NCBI GenBank assembly: GCA_032027125.1
Contig: JAVSMQ010000001.1
Location: 353,727 to 417,726 of the forward strand
DNA from: JANJTB01 sp032027125
Lineage (GTDB): Bacteria > Bacteroidota > Ignavibacteria > Kapaibacteriales > UBA2268
DNA length: 64,000 bases
Direction of reading: 5' to 3'
Positions 24,433 through 33,223 of the stretch are shown here, piece by piece. Under the pieces are notes generated by a model. The model worked only from the letters and a program-made list of their open reading frames with translations. It ran no database searches and was not told the origin of the DNA. Position 1 is the first letter of the stretch; the number at the start of each line of letters is the position of its first letter. A program made the translations under genes and the position numbers.

Positions 24433-26667
24433 ATGAATAGATTTAAAATAGTGATTTTGTTGATTCTTGCTTTAAGTTATACAGCAGAATCTAAAACTAA
24501 AATCACATTGATTGACAAGGAGAACGATAAACCCGTTCCCTATGCAAAGTTTATAGCTGTAAAGACATTGGCAGATAAGGATACATCAGTTACTCAGATG
24601 ACTAACAAATCAGGTTCGGCTACCATCAATCTTGATTTGCCTTATAGAATTGAGATTGAACATACCGGCTATGAAAAGTTATCGAAAGAGTTATACGAAA
24701 CGGAAGATTTGAATGTCTATCTGGAACGAAAAGTCTTCTATATTGACGAGATTGTAACAACCGGGCAGTATTCACCCCAAAGTTCTCAAAAATCAGTATA
24801 TAAAGTCAATACAATTTCCGAAGAAAAAATTATAGCACAATCCGCTTTTAATCTAAGGGATTTGCTTATGACTGAAACGAATATTCAAATTCAGCAGGAC
24901 GGTATTTTGGGAACCAGTATGAGTATTAATGGTCTCAAAGGAGAAAATATTAAAATACTCATTGACGGCATACCTGTTATTGGCAGAATTGACAAATCAA
25001 TAGATTTATCGCAGATTAATCTAAATAATGCACGCCGTGTAGAGATAATAGAAGGTCCTATGTCTGTTATGTACGGTACGGATGCACTTGGAGGAGTTGT
25101 AAATATTATAACTAAAGATGAAGTTGAAAACAGTCATTATGTCAATATGAATTCTTACTATGAATCAGTTGGTACCTACAATTTTGACGGTTTGTTAGGA
25201 GTTAAATTCGGTAATAGTAATATTATGATTTCCGGCGGCAGAAATTTTTTCGGGGGTTATTCTACTATTGATAATTCAAGGAAGAAAGAATGGAATCCCA
25301 AAGAACAATATTTCAGCGACTGGCAGTATAATCTAATGGGTGAATCAATGACATTCAGATATAACGGACAGTATTATGATGATTTTATACTGAATCGCGG
25401 GAATCCTTTTGATGCTTACAGGGAAACTGCTTATGATGACCATTACAAAACCAGACGATTTACAAACACATTATCGCTAAAGGGAGAAATTGCTAAAAAC
25501 AGATTTTTTGATTTATCGGGTAATTATTCAACATATACAAGAAATAGAAATACTTATTTTAAAAACCTAGTTACCTTAAAAGAAAATTTGGTAGATGACA
25601 GAACAGATGTCAAAAAATTTGATAACTTTATGTTACGGGCAAACTACAGCCATGATAATGTATTGAAATCTTTTAGTTATATGGCAGGTATTGATTTTCA
25701 GGCTGGAACAGTTACAGGTGACAGGATTAAAGACAAATTTCAGGAATCCGGTGATTATGCATTATATACCTCCGCCCAATTAACTTTAGGAAATGCCGGT
25801 TTTACAAATTATTTCAAAAGCGTTGTAATTCAACCTGCTTTAAGATTTATTTACAATACTAAATATGACGCGCCGGTTGTTCCATCATTAAATATTAAGG
25901 TGGATATTAATTCTGAAACGTCTGTCAGAGCATCTTATGCTAAAGGATTCAGGGCACCTTCACTTGAAGAGTTATATTTTGAATTTAAGGATATTAACCA
26001 CAACCTTATAGGTAATCCTGACTTAAAAGCGGAAATTTCCGACAGTTATATTCTTGGATTGAATTATCATCAATCTGCTGAAAATTATTCATTTAAAATT
26101 GAACCCGGATTATTTTATAATCATATAAAAAATCAGATTTCTTCAATTTTGACTAATATTAAAGAACAAGAGTATAAGAATATGAATATCGGTGAATTTA
26201 ATTCTATGGGTGGTAATATTTCCCTCAGTTATGTAAGAGCTGATTTAAGTTCAAAAATCGGTATTTCATACACAGGAAGACAGAGAAAATCAAGTCAGAC
26301 TGCTTTAAGTTCAGATATTGCATTTTCTCCTGAAGCTATGATTAATATCATGTATAATCTTCCTGTTTGGGAATTAAAATTGAATACATTTTATAAATAT
26401 ACAGGTAAATATACAGATTTTATAGCCGAAAGTGAAACATTATACACTCCATTTGAAGTGGAAGAATACCACAATTTGGATATTTCACTTATGCGTAATT
26501 TTGTAGATGATATGATAACTGTTTCTTTTGGTTTTAAAAATTTATTTGATGTTAAAGATGTTAGAAGTTCTTCCATAAGTTCAGGAGCACATACCGGCGA
26601 CTTAGAATCAAAAACAGTTGCATGGGGTCGTACATTTAATTTAAGTTTAAGATTGAATATAAAATAA
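24433..26667 (+). CDS. TonB-dependent receptor, probable haem receptor (HmuR-like)
   Basis: Outer-membrane TonB-dependent receptor of about 744 residues. The start at ATG 24433 (or the ATG directly before it) gives a clean signal peptide MNRFKIVILLILALSYTAES. Residues about 22-100 form a carboxypeptidase-like regulatory domain typical of Bacteroidota receptors, then the plug (LRDLLMTETNIQIQQDG, VEIIEGPMSVMYGTDALGG) and the barrel, which ends SLRLNIK. The plug is closest in wording to BtuB/haem receptors. The haem assignment rests mainly on the next gene, a HmuY-type lipoprotein 16 bp downstream. The FecA-like receptor at 12956 is a separate subfamily. Confidence 0.88.
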   Translation: MNRFKIVILLILALSYTAESKTKITLIDKENDKPVPYAKFIAVKTLADKDTSVTQMTNKSGSATINLDLPYRIEIEHTGYEKLSKELYETEDLNVYLERKVFYIDEIVTTGQYSPQSSQKSVYKVNTISEEKIIAQSAFNLRDLLMTETNIQIQQDGILGTSMSINGLKGENIKILIDGIPVIGRIDKSIDLSQINLNNARRVEIIEGPMSVMYGTDALGGVVNIITKDEVENSHYVNMNSYYESVGTYNFDGLLGVKFGNSNIMISGGRNFFGGYSTIDNSRKKEWNPKEQYFSDWQYNLMGESMTFRYNGQYYDDFILNRGNPFDAYRETAYDDHYKTRRFTNTLSLKGEIAKNRFFDLSGNYSTYTRNRNTYFKNLVTLKENLVDDRTDVKKFDNFMLRANYSHDNVLKSFSYMAGIDFQAGTVTGDRIKDKFQESGDYALYTSAQLTLGNAGFTNYFKSVVIQPALRFIYNTKYDAPVVPSLNIKVDINSETSVRASYAKGFRAPSLEELYFEFKDINHNLIGNPDLKAEISDSYILGLNYHQSAENYSFKIEPGLFYNHIKNQISSILTNIKEQEYKNMNIGEFNSMGGNISLSYVRADLSSKIGISYTGRQRKSSQTALSSDIAFSPEAMINIMYNLPVWELKLNTFYKYTGKYTDFIAESETLYTPFEVEEYHNLDISLMRNFVDDMITVSFGFKNLFDVKDVRSSSISSGAHTGDLESKTVAWGRTFNLSLRLNIK

Positions 26668-26683
26668 AAAAGACAATAATATA

Positions 26684-27694
26684 ATGAATAATATAAATGC
26701 AGCAATAGTAATTTTGCTAATGCTGTCGGCTTTGTTTCTTAGTTCGTGTTTCGAAAATGAAGTTCCTGTCAAGCCGTTTCCCAGAGGCGATGTGAAAGTT
26801 ACTGTAATTCCTATGACATCTGATTATACTAATCAGTTTTACTACAGTTTTGAGAAAAATCAAATCGTTAAAGAGAACCGTTATGATATTTGGGATTTAG
26901 CGTTTCAGTGTTACGGCGAAGATTTTTATATTTTGCTGAATGGTGCTAAATTCATGGAAGCCGCTGACATGGGTCAGATAGACTTTGAATCTGTGAAAGA
27001 CAGAAATAATGCAAATTTTAAATATGATTCGACAAACGGTGGATTTGATGATTATGCCATCGGTAAATGGTGGACTGCTTCAGGGGATTCAGCAATTTCA
27101 AAAAATCATGTTTATATTGTTAATCGCGGTCGTGATAACAACAGTAAAAAAATGGGTTATGTTAAAATGCAGATTATTTCGGCAGATAAATTGTTCTTTA
27201 CTGTCCGATTTGCAGACCTTGACGGAAAAAATGATAATACTGTAAATATCCTAAGAAAAAGTGACCTTAATTATATGATGTTTTCGTTTAATGACAGCGG
27301 TATTATTTTGGAGCTCGAACCTCCAAAGTCAGAATGGGATATAGAATTTACACGTATGATTGGTTTTTTGCCTTTTGAAAATTCTCTTCTGCCTTACGGT
27401 GTGACCGGAATTATGATTAATCACACTTCTACTGAGGTGTATAAGGATTCTGTCGTTAAATTTGCTGATATACAATTATCCGATGTTGAGAATTTCACTT
27501 TCTCCCAAAATCCGGGTTATATAGGTCATGACTGGAAAAATTTCGAGTTAAACGGAGAAGTATATACGCCCAAAATATATATGAATTTTGTATTTAAAGA
27601 TACATACGGCTTTTATTGGAAATTCAGATTTGTTGATTTTTATAGTGAAGAAGGGCAGCGCGGTTATCCAAAGTTTGAATTCAAAAAGCTTTAA
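26684..27694 (+). CDS. HmuY-family haem-binding lipoprotein
   Basis: A 336-residue lipoprotein (lipobox LSSC at residues 19-22). HmuY proteins are surface lipoproteins that take haem from host or environmental proteins and pass it to HmuR. The family pattern YDIWDLAFQCYGEDFYILLNGA (split here as YDIWDLAF and YILLNG) is present in the N-terminal half, and the C-terminal half repeats the theme with YWKFRFVDFY. It is longer than the Porphyromonas protein (about 216 residues), so it may hold an extra or duplicated domain. It is in an operon with the receptor at 24433. Haem binding in this copy is inferred from family and position. Confidence 0.8.
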   Translation: MNNINAAIVILLMLSALFLSSCFENEVPVKPFPRGDVKVTVIPMTSDYTNQFYYSFEKNQIVKENRYDIWDLAFQCYGEDFYILLNGAKFMEAADMGQIDFESVKDRNNANFKYDSTNGGFDDYAIGKWWTASGDSAISKNHVYIVNRGRDNNSKKMGYVKMQIISADKLFFTVRFADLDGKNDNTVNILRKSDLNYMMFSFNDSGIILELEPPKSEWDIEFTRMIGFLPFENSLLPYGVTGIMINHTSTEVYKDSVVKFADIQLSDVENFTFSQNPGYIGHDWKNFELNGEVYTPKIYMNFVFKDTYGFYWKFRFVDFYSEEGQRGYPKFEFKKL

Positions 27695-27751
27695 ACTTCA
27701 GATTTATTTTTTTCATTAGCAGTCTGTTGTCTAAGTAAGAATGTTAGTTAA

Positions 27752-27831
27752 GTCAGTCTGAGCGAAGTCGAAGACTGTTATAACAACCTGCAATCAACGC
27801 ATATATTACACTTCGACTTCGCTCAGTGTGA
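27752..27831. repeat. REP-like palindrome
   Basis: GTCAGTCTGAGCGAAGTCGA (from 27752) pairs with its inverse ending GCTCAGTGTGAC (27831). It is a divergent relative of the copies at 11062 and 20799 (same GTCA ... TGAC ends and CTTCGCTC core). A small perfect palindrome, TCCGGCAAGAGCCGGA with GTCA/TGAC ends, follows at 27880-27905. Confidence 0.75.
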
Positions 27832-27927
27832 CATTCATGTAGAATTAGGATAAATAAATACTTTTTCAACAGACTCTTAGTCACTCCGGCAAGAGCCGGA
27901 ATGACTGATGAAAAATGAATTTCAGAA

Positions 27928-30762
27928 TTATCTGGTAATATATATTTTCCCGACATGCCGATCACCATCAGCTATGTAGTTCAGCAAATAAACACCGGAA
28001 GGCAGTTTTGAAATATCCATACCAATTTGTTCACCGGATTTTAAACCCGAATAGCTTGATTCATCCGAAACTTTATTTCCCAGAATATTTGTAAGAGAGT
28101 ATCTGATTTCGTCAATATCATTCAAAGCCCTTAGATATATTGCGTCGTTTGACGGATTCGGAAAAATCAGTATATCAACATCTTTACTTTCATCCTGATT
28201 ATCAACATCGGTAACGTTCAGCAGACAGTTTTTCAGCGATTCCTTTAAATCATATTCATCATCGCCTGCTCCGATACAAATTACACAAACCCTCTTTTGG
28301 TCTGGTCCCCATTCTCCTTTAAATTTTATCCCTGTAACAGTTCCCATATCCGACACAAGCTGGGACTGAATTGATGTTCCGCTGTTGAGCGAGCTATATC
28401 TTTGAGAATCATTAAAATCACTTGTAAAATTGAAATCAAGCCCGGCAGCCTGTGCTTCAGCACCTTGTTCAGCACTATACACTGCCGACCCGAAGTAAGG
28501 ATAGTCATTGCCGAAATAAACTGCCTGAGCCGAGGCGCCTGCACCCTTAAACTTAACCGGCACAGCATCCGGCAGTAATTTGGTTTTGTTCTTTGCAGGG
28601 TCTGCTCCAACATCCCAATCAATATAAATTCCCAAGGCACCATCGGTAATAAATTCTGAATAATTCATGATTGAGAATTCGAATCTTACCGCCTTTGAAT
28701 TTGGAGCCGGGAATGTTATTTTTTGAGTAATTCCGATTCCAAGTCTGTTGCTGCCGGCTTTTGAATCATCATAGATTCCAATATTTCTTTCCGGCGACAC
28801 AAATCCCTTAGCAGCTCCAAAACCGTAAATTTTATTTACACTTGAATTATAAATAATTTTATCGGGTGATGCAGAAAACATAATCGAAGAATTTCTGTAA
28901 ATCTGATTTCCGTAATTCTGATAAGTAAAACCACTTCCTGAAACAACTGCTGAGTTGGTGCTGTATCCAAATTCCCCTATATCGCTCATCGAAAACTTAA
29001 TTTGTTCATTTGAGAATGTAGAGATTCCTTTTGCAGGAACAAAATTAAATTTGAAAAAATCTTTATAGCCATTCTCACCGATAATATCCACTCTCATAAT
29101 CACATTACCGGAATAATTTTGTATAACCTGAAGAGAAAAATTACTGATTTCAATTAACTGTCCTGCTTCAACCAAATCTAAATGAAATGTACTGTCTCTA
29201 AGTGAAACTGAATTGGCAGGGTCGTGGGCAATACTAAGTTTAAAATCTAAATTTGATGCACTTCCCAAAACATTCTTAGCAATAATTTTTATATTAACTC
29301 TATCATTGAAACTGAATCTGTCTGTTTCTTCGCCGTTTCTATCGAAATATCTGTATTTTTCAGGCAGTATAGCAGGAATGGAAAAAGGATTTACAGAAAC
29401 AGCTTTTAGGAGATTGATTCTACCGGGTATTAGACTGCGGTCATTGAGACTGAAGTTTTGATGCACATCAACTGCCTGACGAACAAACTCAATAGCCTGC
29501 AGACCGCTTAACTGCGGAAATCTGGACCTTGCAAGAGCCACAGCTCCTGCAACTACAGGAGAAGCAAATGAAGTACCGCCGTCACAGGGGAAATAGCCTG
29601 TATTTGTTGTAGTCATGTAGTTATCGCCCGGTGCCAGAATTCTGCATCCGCTTGCAATCGAACTTGACGAAGTCAGTCTGTCATTGGCATTAACCTCGCC
29701 TACCCCTAAAACACCATAATAATCAGCAGGATAAAATATATCGTATTTTGTTGCTTTTCCTGAAGTATTGCCGGCAGCAGCAACAATTGAAACATCCTTG
29801 CTTAGGGCATAATTTATAATAGACTGGTCAATATCAGAATACGGTTTTACGACTCCCCAACTGCAATTTATCACTTTCAAACCACGAACTGCCGCATATA
29901 CTATTGATTCATAAGCATATTTTAATGATGCACCTTCTATAATTTTTAAAGGGAAAACTCTGCTTTTAAAACCAATTCCTGCAATACCGATACCATTATC
30001 AGTTTTGGCTGCAGCAATACCTGTAACCTGCTGCCCGTGTGTTTCAGAATTATTATATGTATCACCGGGAAGCTGCGATGTACTCTGCCATGAGAAATTA
30101 TATCCTGCATAATCATCTATATAACCGTTTGAGTCATTATCCAATCCGTCTAATGGAATTTCTCCCTGATTAATACCAAGATTATCAACTATATCTTCAT
30201 GCTGCTGATTAGTTCCGCTGTCACTAATCCCGATAATCACATCAGGATTCCCTTTTTCAATATCCCAGGCTTCGTAAGCAGAGATTAGCTGAAGATACTC
30301 ATCCTGATTTGATACCAAGGGGTCATTCGGTACATAAGACATCAGAATGGGTACATAACAGGGTTCAGCTATTTCAACCGCTGGATTTGACAGAAGTAGG
30401 TGACGGCAATACTCTTCAGGCTCCATTTCACTGTTATAATTTATAGTGAATGTACGCAGGAGTTTTTCTTCAGCATTTATAATTTTTGTACTTTGTAAAC
30501 GATTCTCAATTTTGTTCATCAATTTGTTGTTATAAGTAAAGCTGTATTTGGGATTAAGCAAATATTGAACTTTATACTCTTTACCTTTTAATAATATTGC
30601 ATCCTTACTGAATATATCATATCCGGGTTTAATCCTGACAATCACTTTACCTGCAAAAACATCAGCCGAACGCCCTTTGGAATTATCTGCCGGCAGAATT
30701 TCCTGACTAAACAAATTAATGGTTAAAAACAACCAAAACGATAAAAAAGTAATAATTTTCAT
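27928..30762 (-). CDS. subtilisin-like serine protease with T9SS sorting domain
   Basis: A 944-residue secreted S8 peptidase. A signal peptide (1-19, ending LFSQ) is followed by an inhibitor-like propeptide (AGKVIVRIKPGYD). The catalytic triad is Asp in IGISDSGTNQQHED, His in SETHGQQVTGIAA, and Ser in GGTSFASPVVAGAVALAR. A large accessory region of beta-rich domains (about 470-850) precedes the C-terminal T9SS type A domain: ILIFPNPSNDAIYL, SLTNILGNK, SKLPSGVYLLNYI, ending KIYITR. It should be exported through the T9SS and anchored or released at the surface. It stands alone, with palindromic repeats at its 3' side. Confidence 0.94.
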   Translation of the reverse strand: MKIITFLSFWLFLTINLFSQEILPADNSKGRSADVFAGKVIVRIKPGYDIFSKDAILLKGKEYKVQYLLNPKYSFTYNNKLMNKIENRLQSTKIINAEEKLLRTFTINYNSEMEPEEYCRHLLLSNPAVEIAEPCYVPILMSYVPNDPLVSNQDEYLQLISAYEAWDIEKGNPDVIIGISDSGTNQQHEDIVDNLGINQGEIPLDGLDNDSNGYIDDYAGYNFSWQSTSQLPGDTYNNSETHGQQVTGIAAAKTDNGIGIAGIGFKSRVFPLKIIEGASLKYAYESIVYAAVRGLKVINCSWGVVKPYSDIDQSIINYALSKDVSIVAAAGNTSGKATKYDIFYPADYYGVLGVGEVNANDRLTSSSSIASGCRILAPGDNYMTTTNTGYFPCDGGTSFASPVVAGAVALARSRFPQLSGLQAIEFVRQAVDVHQNFSLNDRSLIPGRINLLKAVSVNPFSIPAILPEKYRYFDRNGEETDRFSFNDRVNIKIIAKNVLGSASNLDFKLSIAHDPANSVSLRDSTFHLDLVEAGQLIEISNFSLQVIQNYSGNVIMRVDIIGENGYKDFFKFNFVPAKGISTFSNEQIKFSMSDIGEFGYSTNSAVVSGSGFTYQNYGNQIYRNSSIMFSASPDKIIYNSSVNKIYGFGAAKGFVSPERNIGIYDDSKAGSNRLGIGITQKITFPAPNSKAVRFEFSIMNYSEFITDGALGIYIDWDVGADPAKNKTKLLPDAVPVKFKGAGASAQAVYFGNDYPYFGSAVYSAEQGAEAQAAGLDFNFTSDFNDSQRYSSLNSGTSIQSQLVSDMGTVTGIKFKGEWGPDQKRVCVICIGAGDDEYDLKESLKNCLLNVTDVDNQDESKDVDILIFPNPSNDAIYLRALNDIDEIRYSLTNILGNKVSDESSYSGLKSGEQIGMDISKLPSGVYLLNYIADGDRHVGKIYITR

Positions 30763-30867
30763 ACAATCCTCAAATTTTCATTTTATATTATGACAAATTT
30801 AATTAAATTTGGTTACAATTTATTATATTTTTTATTGACGTTTCAAAAAAAATTTAAAGGTGACAAT

Positions 30868-31536
30868 ATGTGCGGAAGATTTGCATTATCTGCAACTACA
30901 AAAGATATAGAAAAATTGCAGCCGGGATTAGTCTCAAAAGTTGATATTAAACCTCGCCACAACATATCGCCGACTCAAAATATTGCTGTAATTCGAAATG
31001 ACTTGCAGTTTACTCTGGATTCAGCACATTGGGGATTAATACCGGTTTGGTCAAAGGATACCAAAATCGGGATAAAAATGTTTAATGCCCGAGCTGAAAC
31101 AATTGATGAAAAAGCATCATTTAATAATGCTTTCCAAAAAAGACGTTGTTTAATACCAGCCACATCATTTTATGAATGGAAAACAATCAGCGGACAAACC
31201 AAAAAGCAGCCTTATGAAATAAAATTATCCAAAAATGATATATTCTTTTTTGCAGGACTTTGGGAAATATGGTATGATGAAGAAAAAAAACCGCTTTTAT
31301 CAACAACGATAATCACAACCGAACCAAATGAGATTATATCTGAAATTTATAACCGAATGCCTGTAATTCTTGATAACGACTCGATTGATTTGTGGCTCGC
31401 AAAAAATTCAGATTCAAAAGAACTCAAAGAAATCCTAAAACCACGAAAAAGCGAAGATATGTCTGTTGAAATTGCCGATGAAAGCATTTTTAAGAATAGA
31501 GAAAGTTATGTTGTTAATAAGTTGAGTTTATTCTAA
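30868..31536 (+). CDS. yedK: SRAP-family protein (YedK/HMCES, abasic-site DNA-protein crosslink shield)
   Basis: SRAP proteins form a thiazolidine crosslink between their N-terminal cysteine and abasic sites in single-stranded DNA. The start must be ATG 30868, because the mature protein has to begin Met-Cys-Gly-Arg-Phe with Cys as residue 2; AAAGG lies 7 nt upstream of it, and an in-frame start at 30790 would bury the catalytic cysteine. Other family residues are present: RHNISPTQN, WGLIPVWSKD, FNARAETIDEK, RRCLIPATSFYEW (with the active-site Glu), and RMPVIL. The length of 222 residues is normal. It is monocistronic, divergent from the S8 protease. Confidence 0.95.
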   Translation: MCGRFALSATTKDIEKLQPGLVSKVDIKPRHNISPTQNIAVIRNDLQFTLDSAHWGLIPVWSKDTKIGIKMFNARAETIDEKASFNNAFQKRRCLIPATSFYEWKTISGQTKKQPYEIKLSKNDIFFFAGLWEIWYDEEKKPLLSTTIITTEPNEIISEIYNRMPVILDNDSIDLWLAKNSDSKELKEILKPRKSEDMSVEIADESIFKNRESYVVNKLSLF

Positions 31537-31643
31537 ATAACAAGGTTGATATCTCTCCGAGAAACGATAGATTTTTAGAATCAATAATTACGATAAAACA
31601 AGGGTTGGATATTGCAGGATGATTTATTTCACAATGATGATAT

Positions 31644-31763
31644 ATGGGTATTTATTCTAAAAACAGTCTTTATGAATCACAATTTAGTGTATTGCTTCAA
31701 AAATATAACCATTTTAAAGAAGAATTAGAGGCTGTTATCAATTCAGATGTACAGCCTCTATAA
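31644..31763 (+). CDS. 39-residue possible small ORF or gene remnant
   Basis: A short frame from ATG 31644 encodes MGIYSKNSLYESQFSVLLQK and then YNHFKEELEAVINSDVQPL. It is helix-like and charged, but no ribosome binding site is visible and the last codons lie inside the terminator stem. It may be the tail of a decayed gene rather than a translated peptide. Confidence 0.25.
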   Translation: MGIYSKNSLYESQFSVLLQKYNHFKEELEAVINSDVQPL

Positions 31764-31768
31764 AAAAA
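31726..31768. terminator. terminator between the SRAP gene and the cytochrome gene
   Basis: TAGAGGCTGT (31726-31735) pairs with ACAGCCTCTA (31751-31760) around a 15-nt loop, followed by A/T-rich sequence on both sides. It sits just beyond the stop of the minus-strand cytochrome gene and probably ends that transcript. Confidence 0.65.
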
Positions 31769-32617
31769 TTAGTTGGGAAACTTTACAGTATCAGCTAATG
31801 CTTTATATAAATTCTTCATGTCTGTTAAACTTATATCGGTAGCTTTCATTATCGAACCAAGCTGACCGAATTTGACTTTATGCTGTACTTCGTTAGGTTT
31901 GCTTCTTGTAAATTTACCGGTAGTCATGCTTTCAACAATAATTTGTTTGCCATCTGTACCGTGACAGTTTTCACAATTAGTTTTGTAGAATATTAAGCCT
32001 TTTGCAGCATCGCCGTCTTTTCCGATATTTGTAAACACAGCTTTACCAGTTGGATATGAGTCTGTATATGCAGCATCATAAAGTTGAGTAACATCTAATG
32101 CTTCAACTTTAAGAAATTTAACAATATTCCAGATTTGGTCATCTGTCAGCAACTGTGACATTTTTGGCATTTGGTCACCTACTGTAGGATTGGTAGCAGG
32201 ATTGTAGGTAGATAAATCAAAACTTATGTCTCTCCTTGTCTCTGCTAAACCGTTTTTGATACCATCAAACATTTGTTGCGGAGTCTTACTTTTAGCAATT
32301 GCAAGTAAGTTTCTGTCAGCTATGTTCGGTCTGTTTGTTTTGGGTCCTCTGCTATTATAAGAGCCGTTTCTTCCCATCAAATCCCATGCATGGCACTGTT
32401 TGCATCTGAAAAAATCTGCTGATGCATTAAATTTGGTAATATTTGGATTAGTCTGGTCATAACCGCTCTCAGTACTCCAAAATTTATCAAACAAAATTCC
32501 GCCTTTGATTCCGTCAGCATTAGTATATGCTGCAGGATCGGTCGTGTTGGTTGTGCTTTCACTGCAACTAACTAATATTATTGAGGTAATTGCAACCAGT
32601 AGTAGAAAATATTTCAT
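31769..32617 (-). CDS. dihaem c-type cytochrome lipoprotein
   Basis: A 282-residue lipoprotein (lipobox ILVSC near residues 15-19) with two haem c attachment sites, CKQCH near residue 73 and CENCH near residue 218. Each is followed by the usual cytochrome c fold, with methionines late in each half (DQMPKMSQLL, GQLGSIMKATD) as possible axial ligands. The signal peptide and lipid anchor place it in the periplasm on one of the membranes. It carries electrons, but no partner oxidase or reductase is encoded nearby, so its pathway cannot be named. The 606 bp upstream of it are empty. Confidence 0.88.
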   Translation of the reverse strand: MKYFLLLVAITSIILVSCSESTTNTTDPAAYTNADGIKGGILFDKFWSTESGYDQTNPNITKFNASADFFRCKQCHAWDLMGRNGSYNSRGPKTNRPNIADRNLLAIAKSKTPQQMFDGIKNGLAETRRDISFDLSTYNPATNPTVGDQMPKMSQLLTDDQIWNIVKFLKVEALDVTQLYDAAYTDSYPTGKAVFTNIGKDGDAAKGLIFYKTNCENCHGTDGKQIIVESMTTGKFTRSKPNEVQHKVKFGQLGSIMKATDISLTDMKNLYKALADTVKFPN

Positions 32618-33223
32618 AAAAAAATTCCTTATAATTTTGATAAAACTAATGTACTTGTTAGTACAATTAAAATTTTTAATTCAATAATTAGATTCGGATT
32701 TATGGGATTAATTATTATTTTCAATATAATAATAATTTATTACATCCCAAACTATGTCAGAATCCTGTTTAGTATGCATCTCCTTAAAATAAATTTTTCA
32801 AATTTAAAAACATGTCACAAAATACATGTACAAATATACATAAGTTAATTCATATAATAAAAAATAATTGGAAATATTATGTTCTTAAATATAAAATAGT
32901 TAGAAATAGTCAAATTAATTTTAATTAATCTATGTTGCATTGACTAATAAAATTCTTCATAAAAATAATATTTTGTATATATGCAAACCTGCCCTTTAGA
33001 TTACAATTTTGCAGCATTTTAAAAAGTATAAATTCGATTTTTGATAAGTAATAGCTAAATAAATTCGCTTAAATATTTGACCCGTTTAAATATTTCAAGT
33101 ACTATTTTAGAACTGTTTATCATGTTATAATTCAAATAATAATTCCAATTTTTTTTAACCTCACACCCAAATATTCATATTCATTTTCGTCATAACTTTA
33201 TTTTTTAGAACGATTTCATTTTT
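32618..33223. other. 606-bp intergenic region, no gene
   Basis: Very AT-rich sequence between the divergent cytochrome and ABC exporter genes. No open frame longer than about 60 codons makes sense, and there is no clear hairpin or repeat. It presumably carries promoters for both neighbours, but no convincing TTG/TAnnTTTG pair was found. Confidence 0.5.

Noticed and set aside
30790..30868. Upstream start for the SRAP protein
   Set aside because: It would place 26 residues before the catalytic Cys2, which must become the N-terminus.
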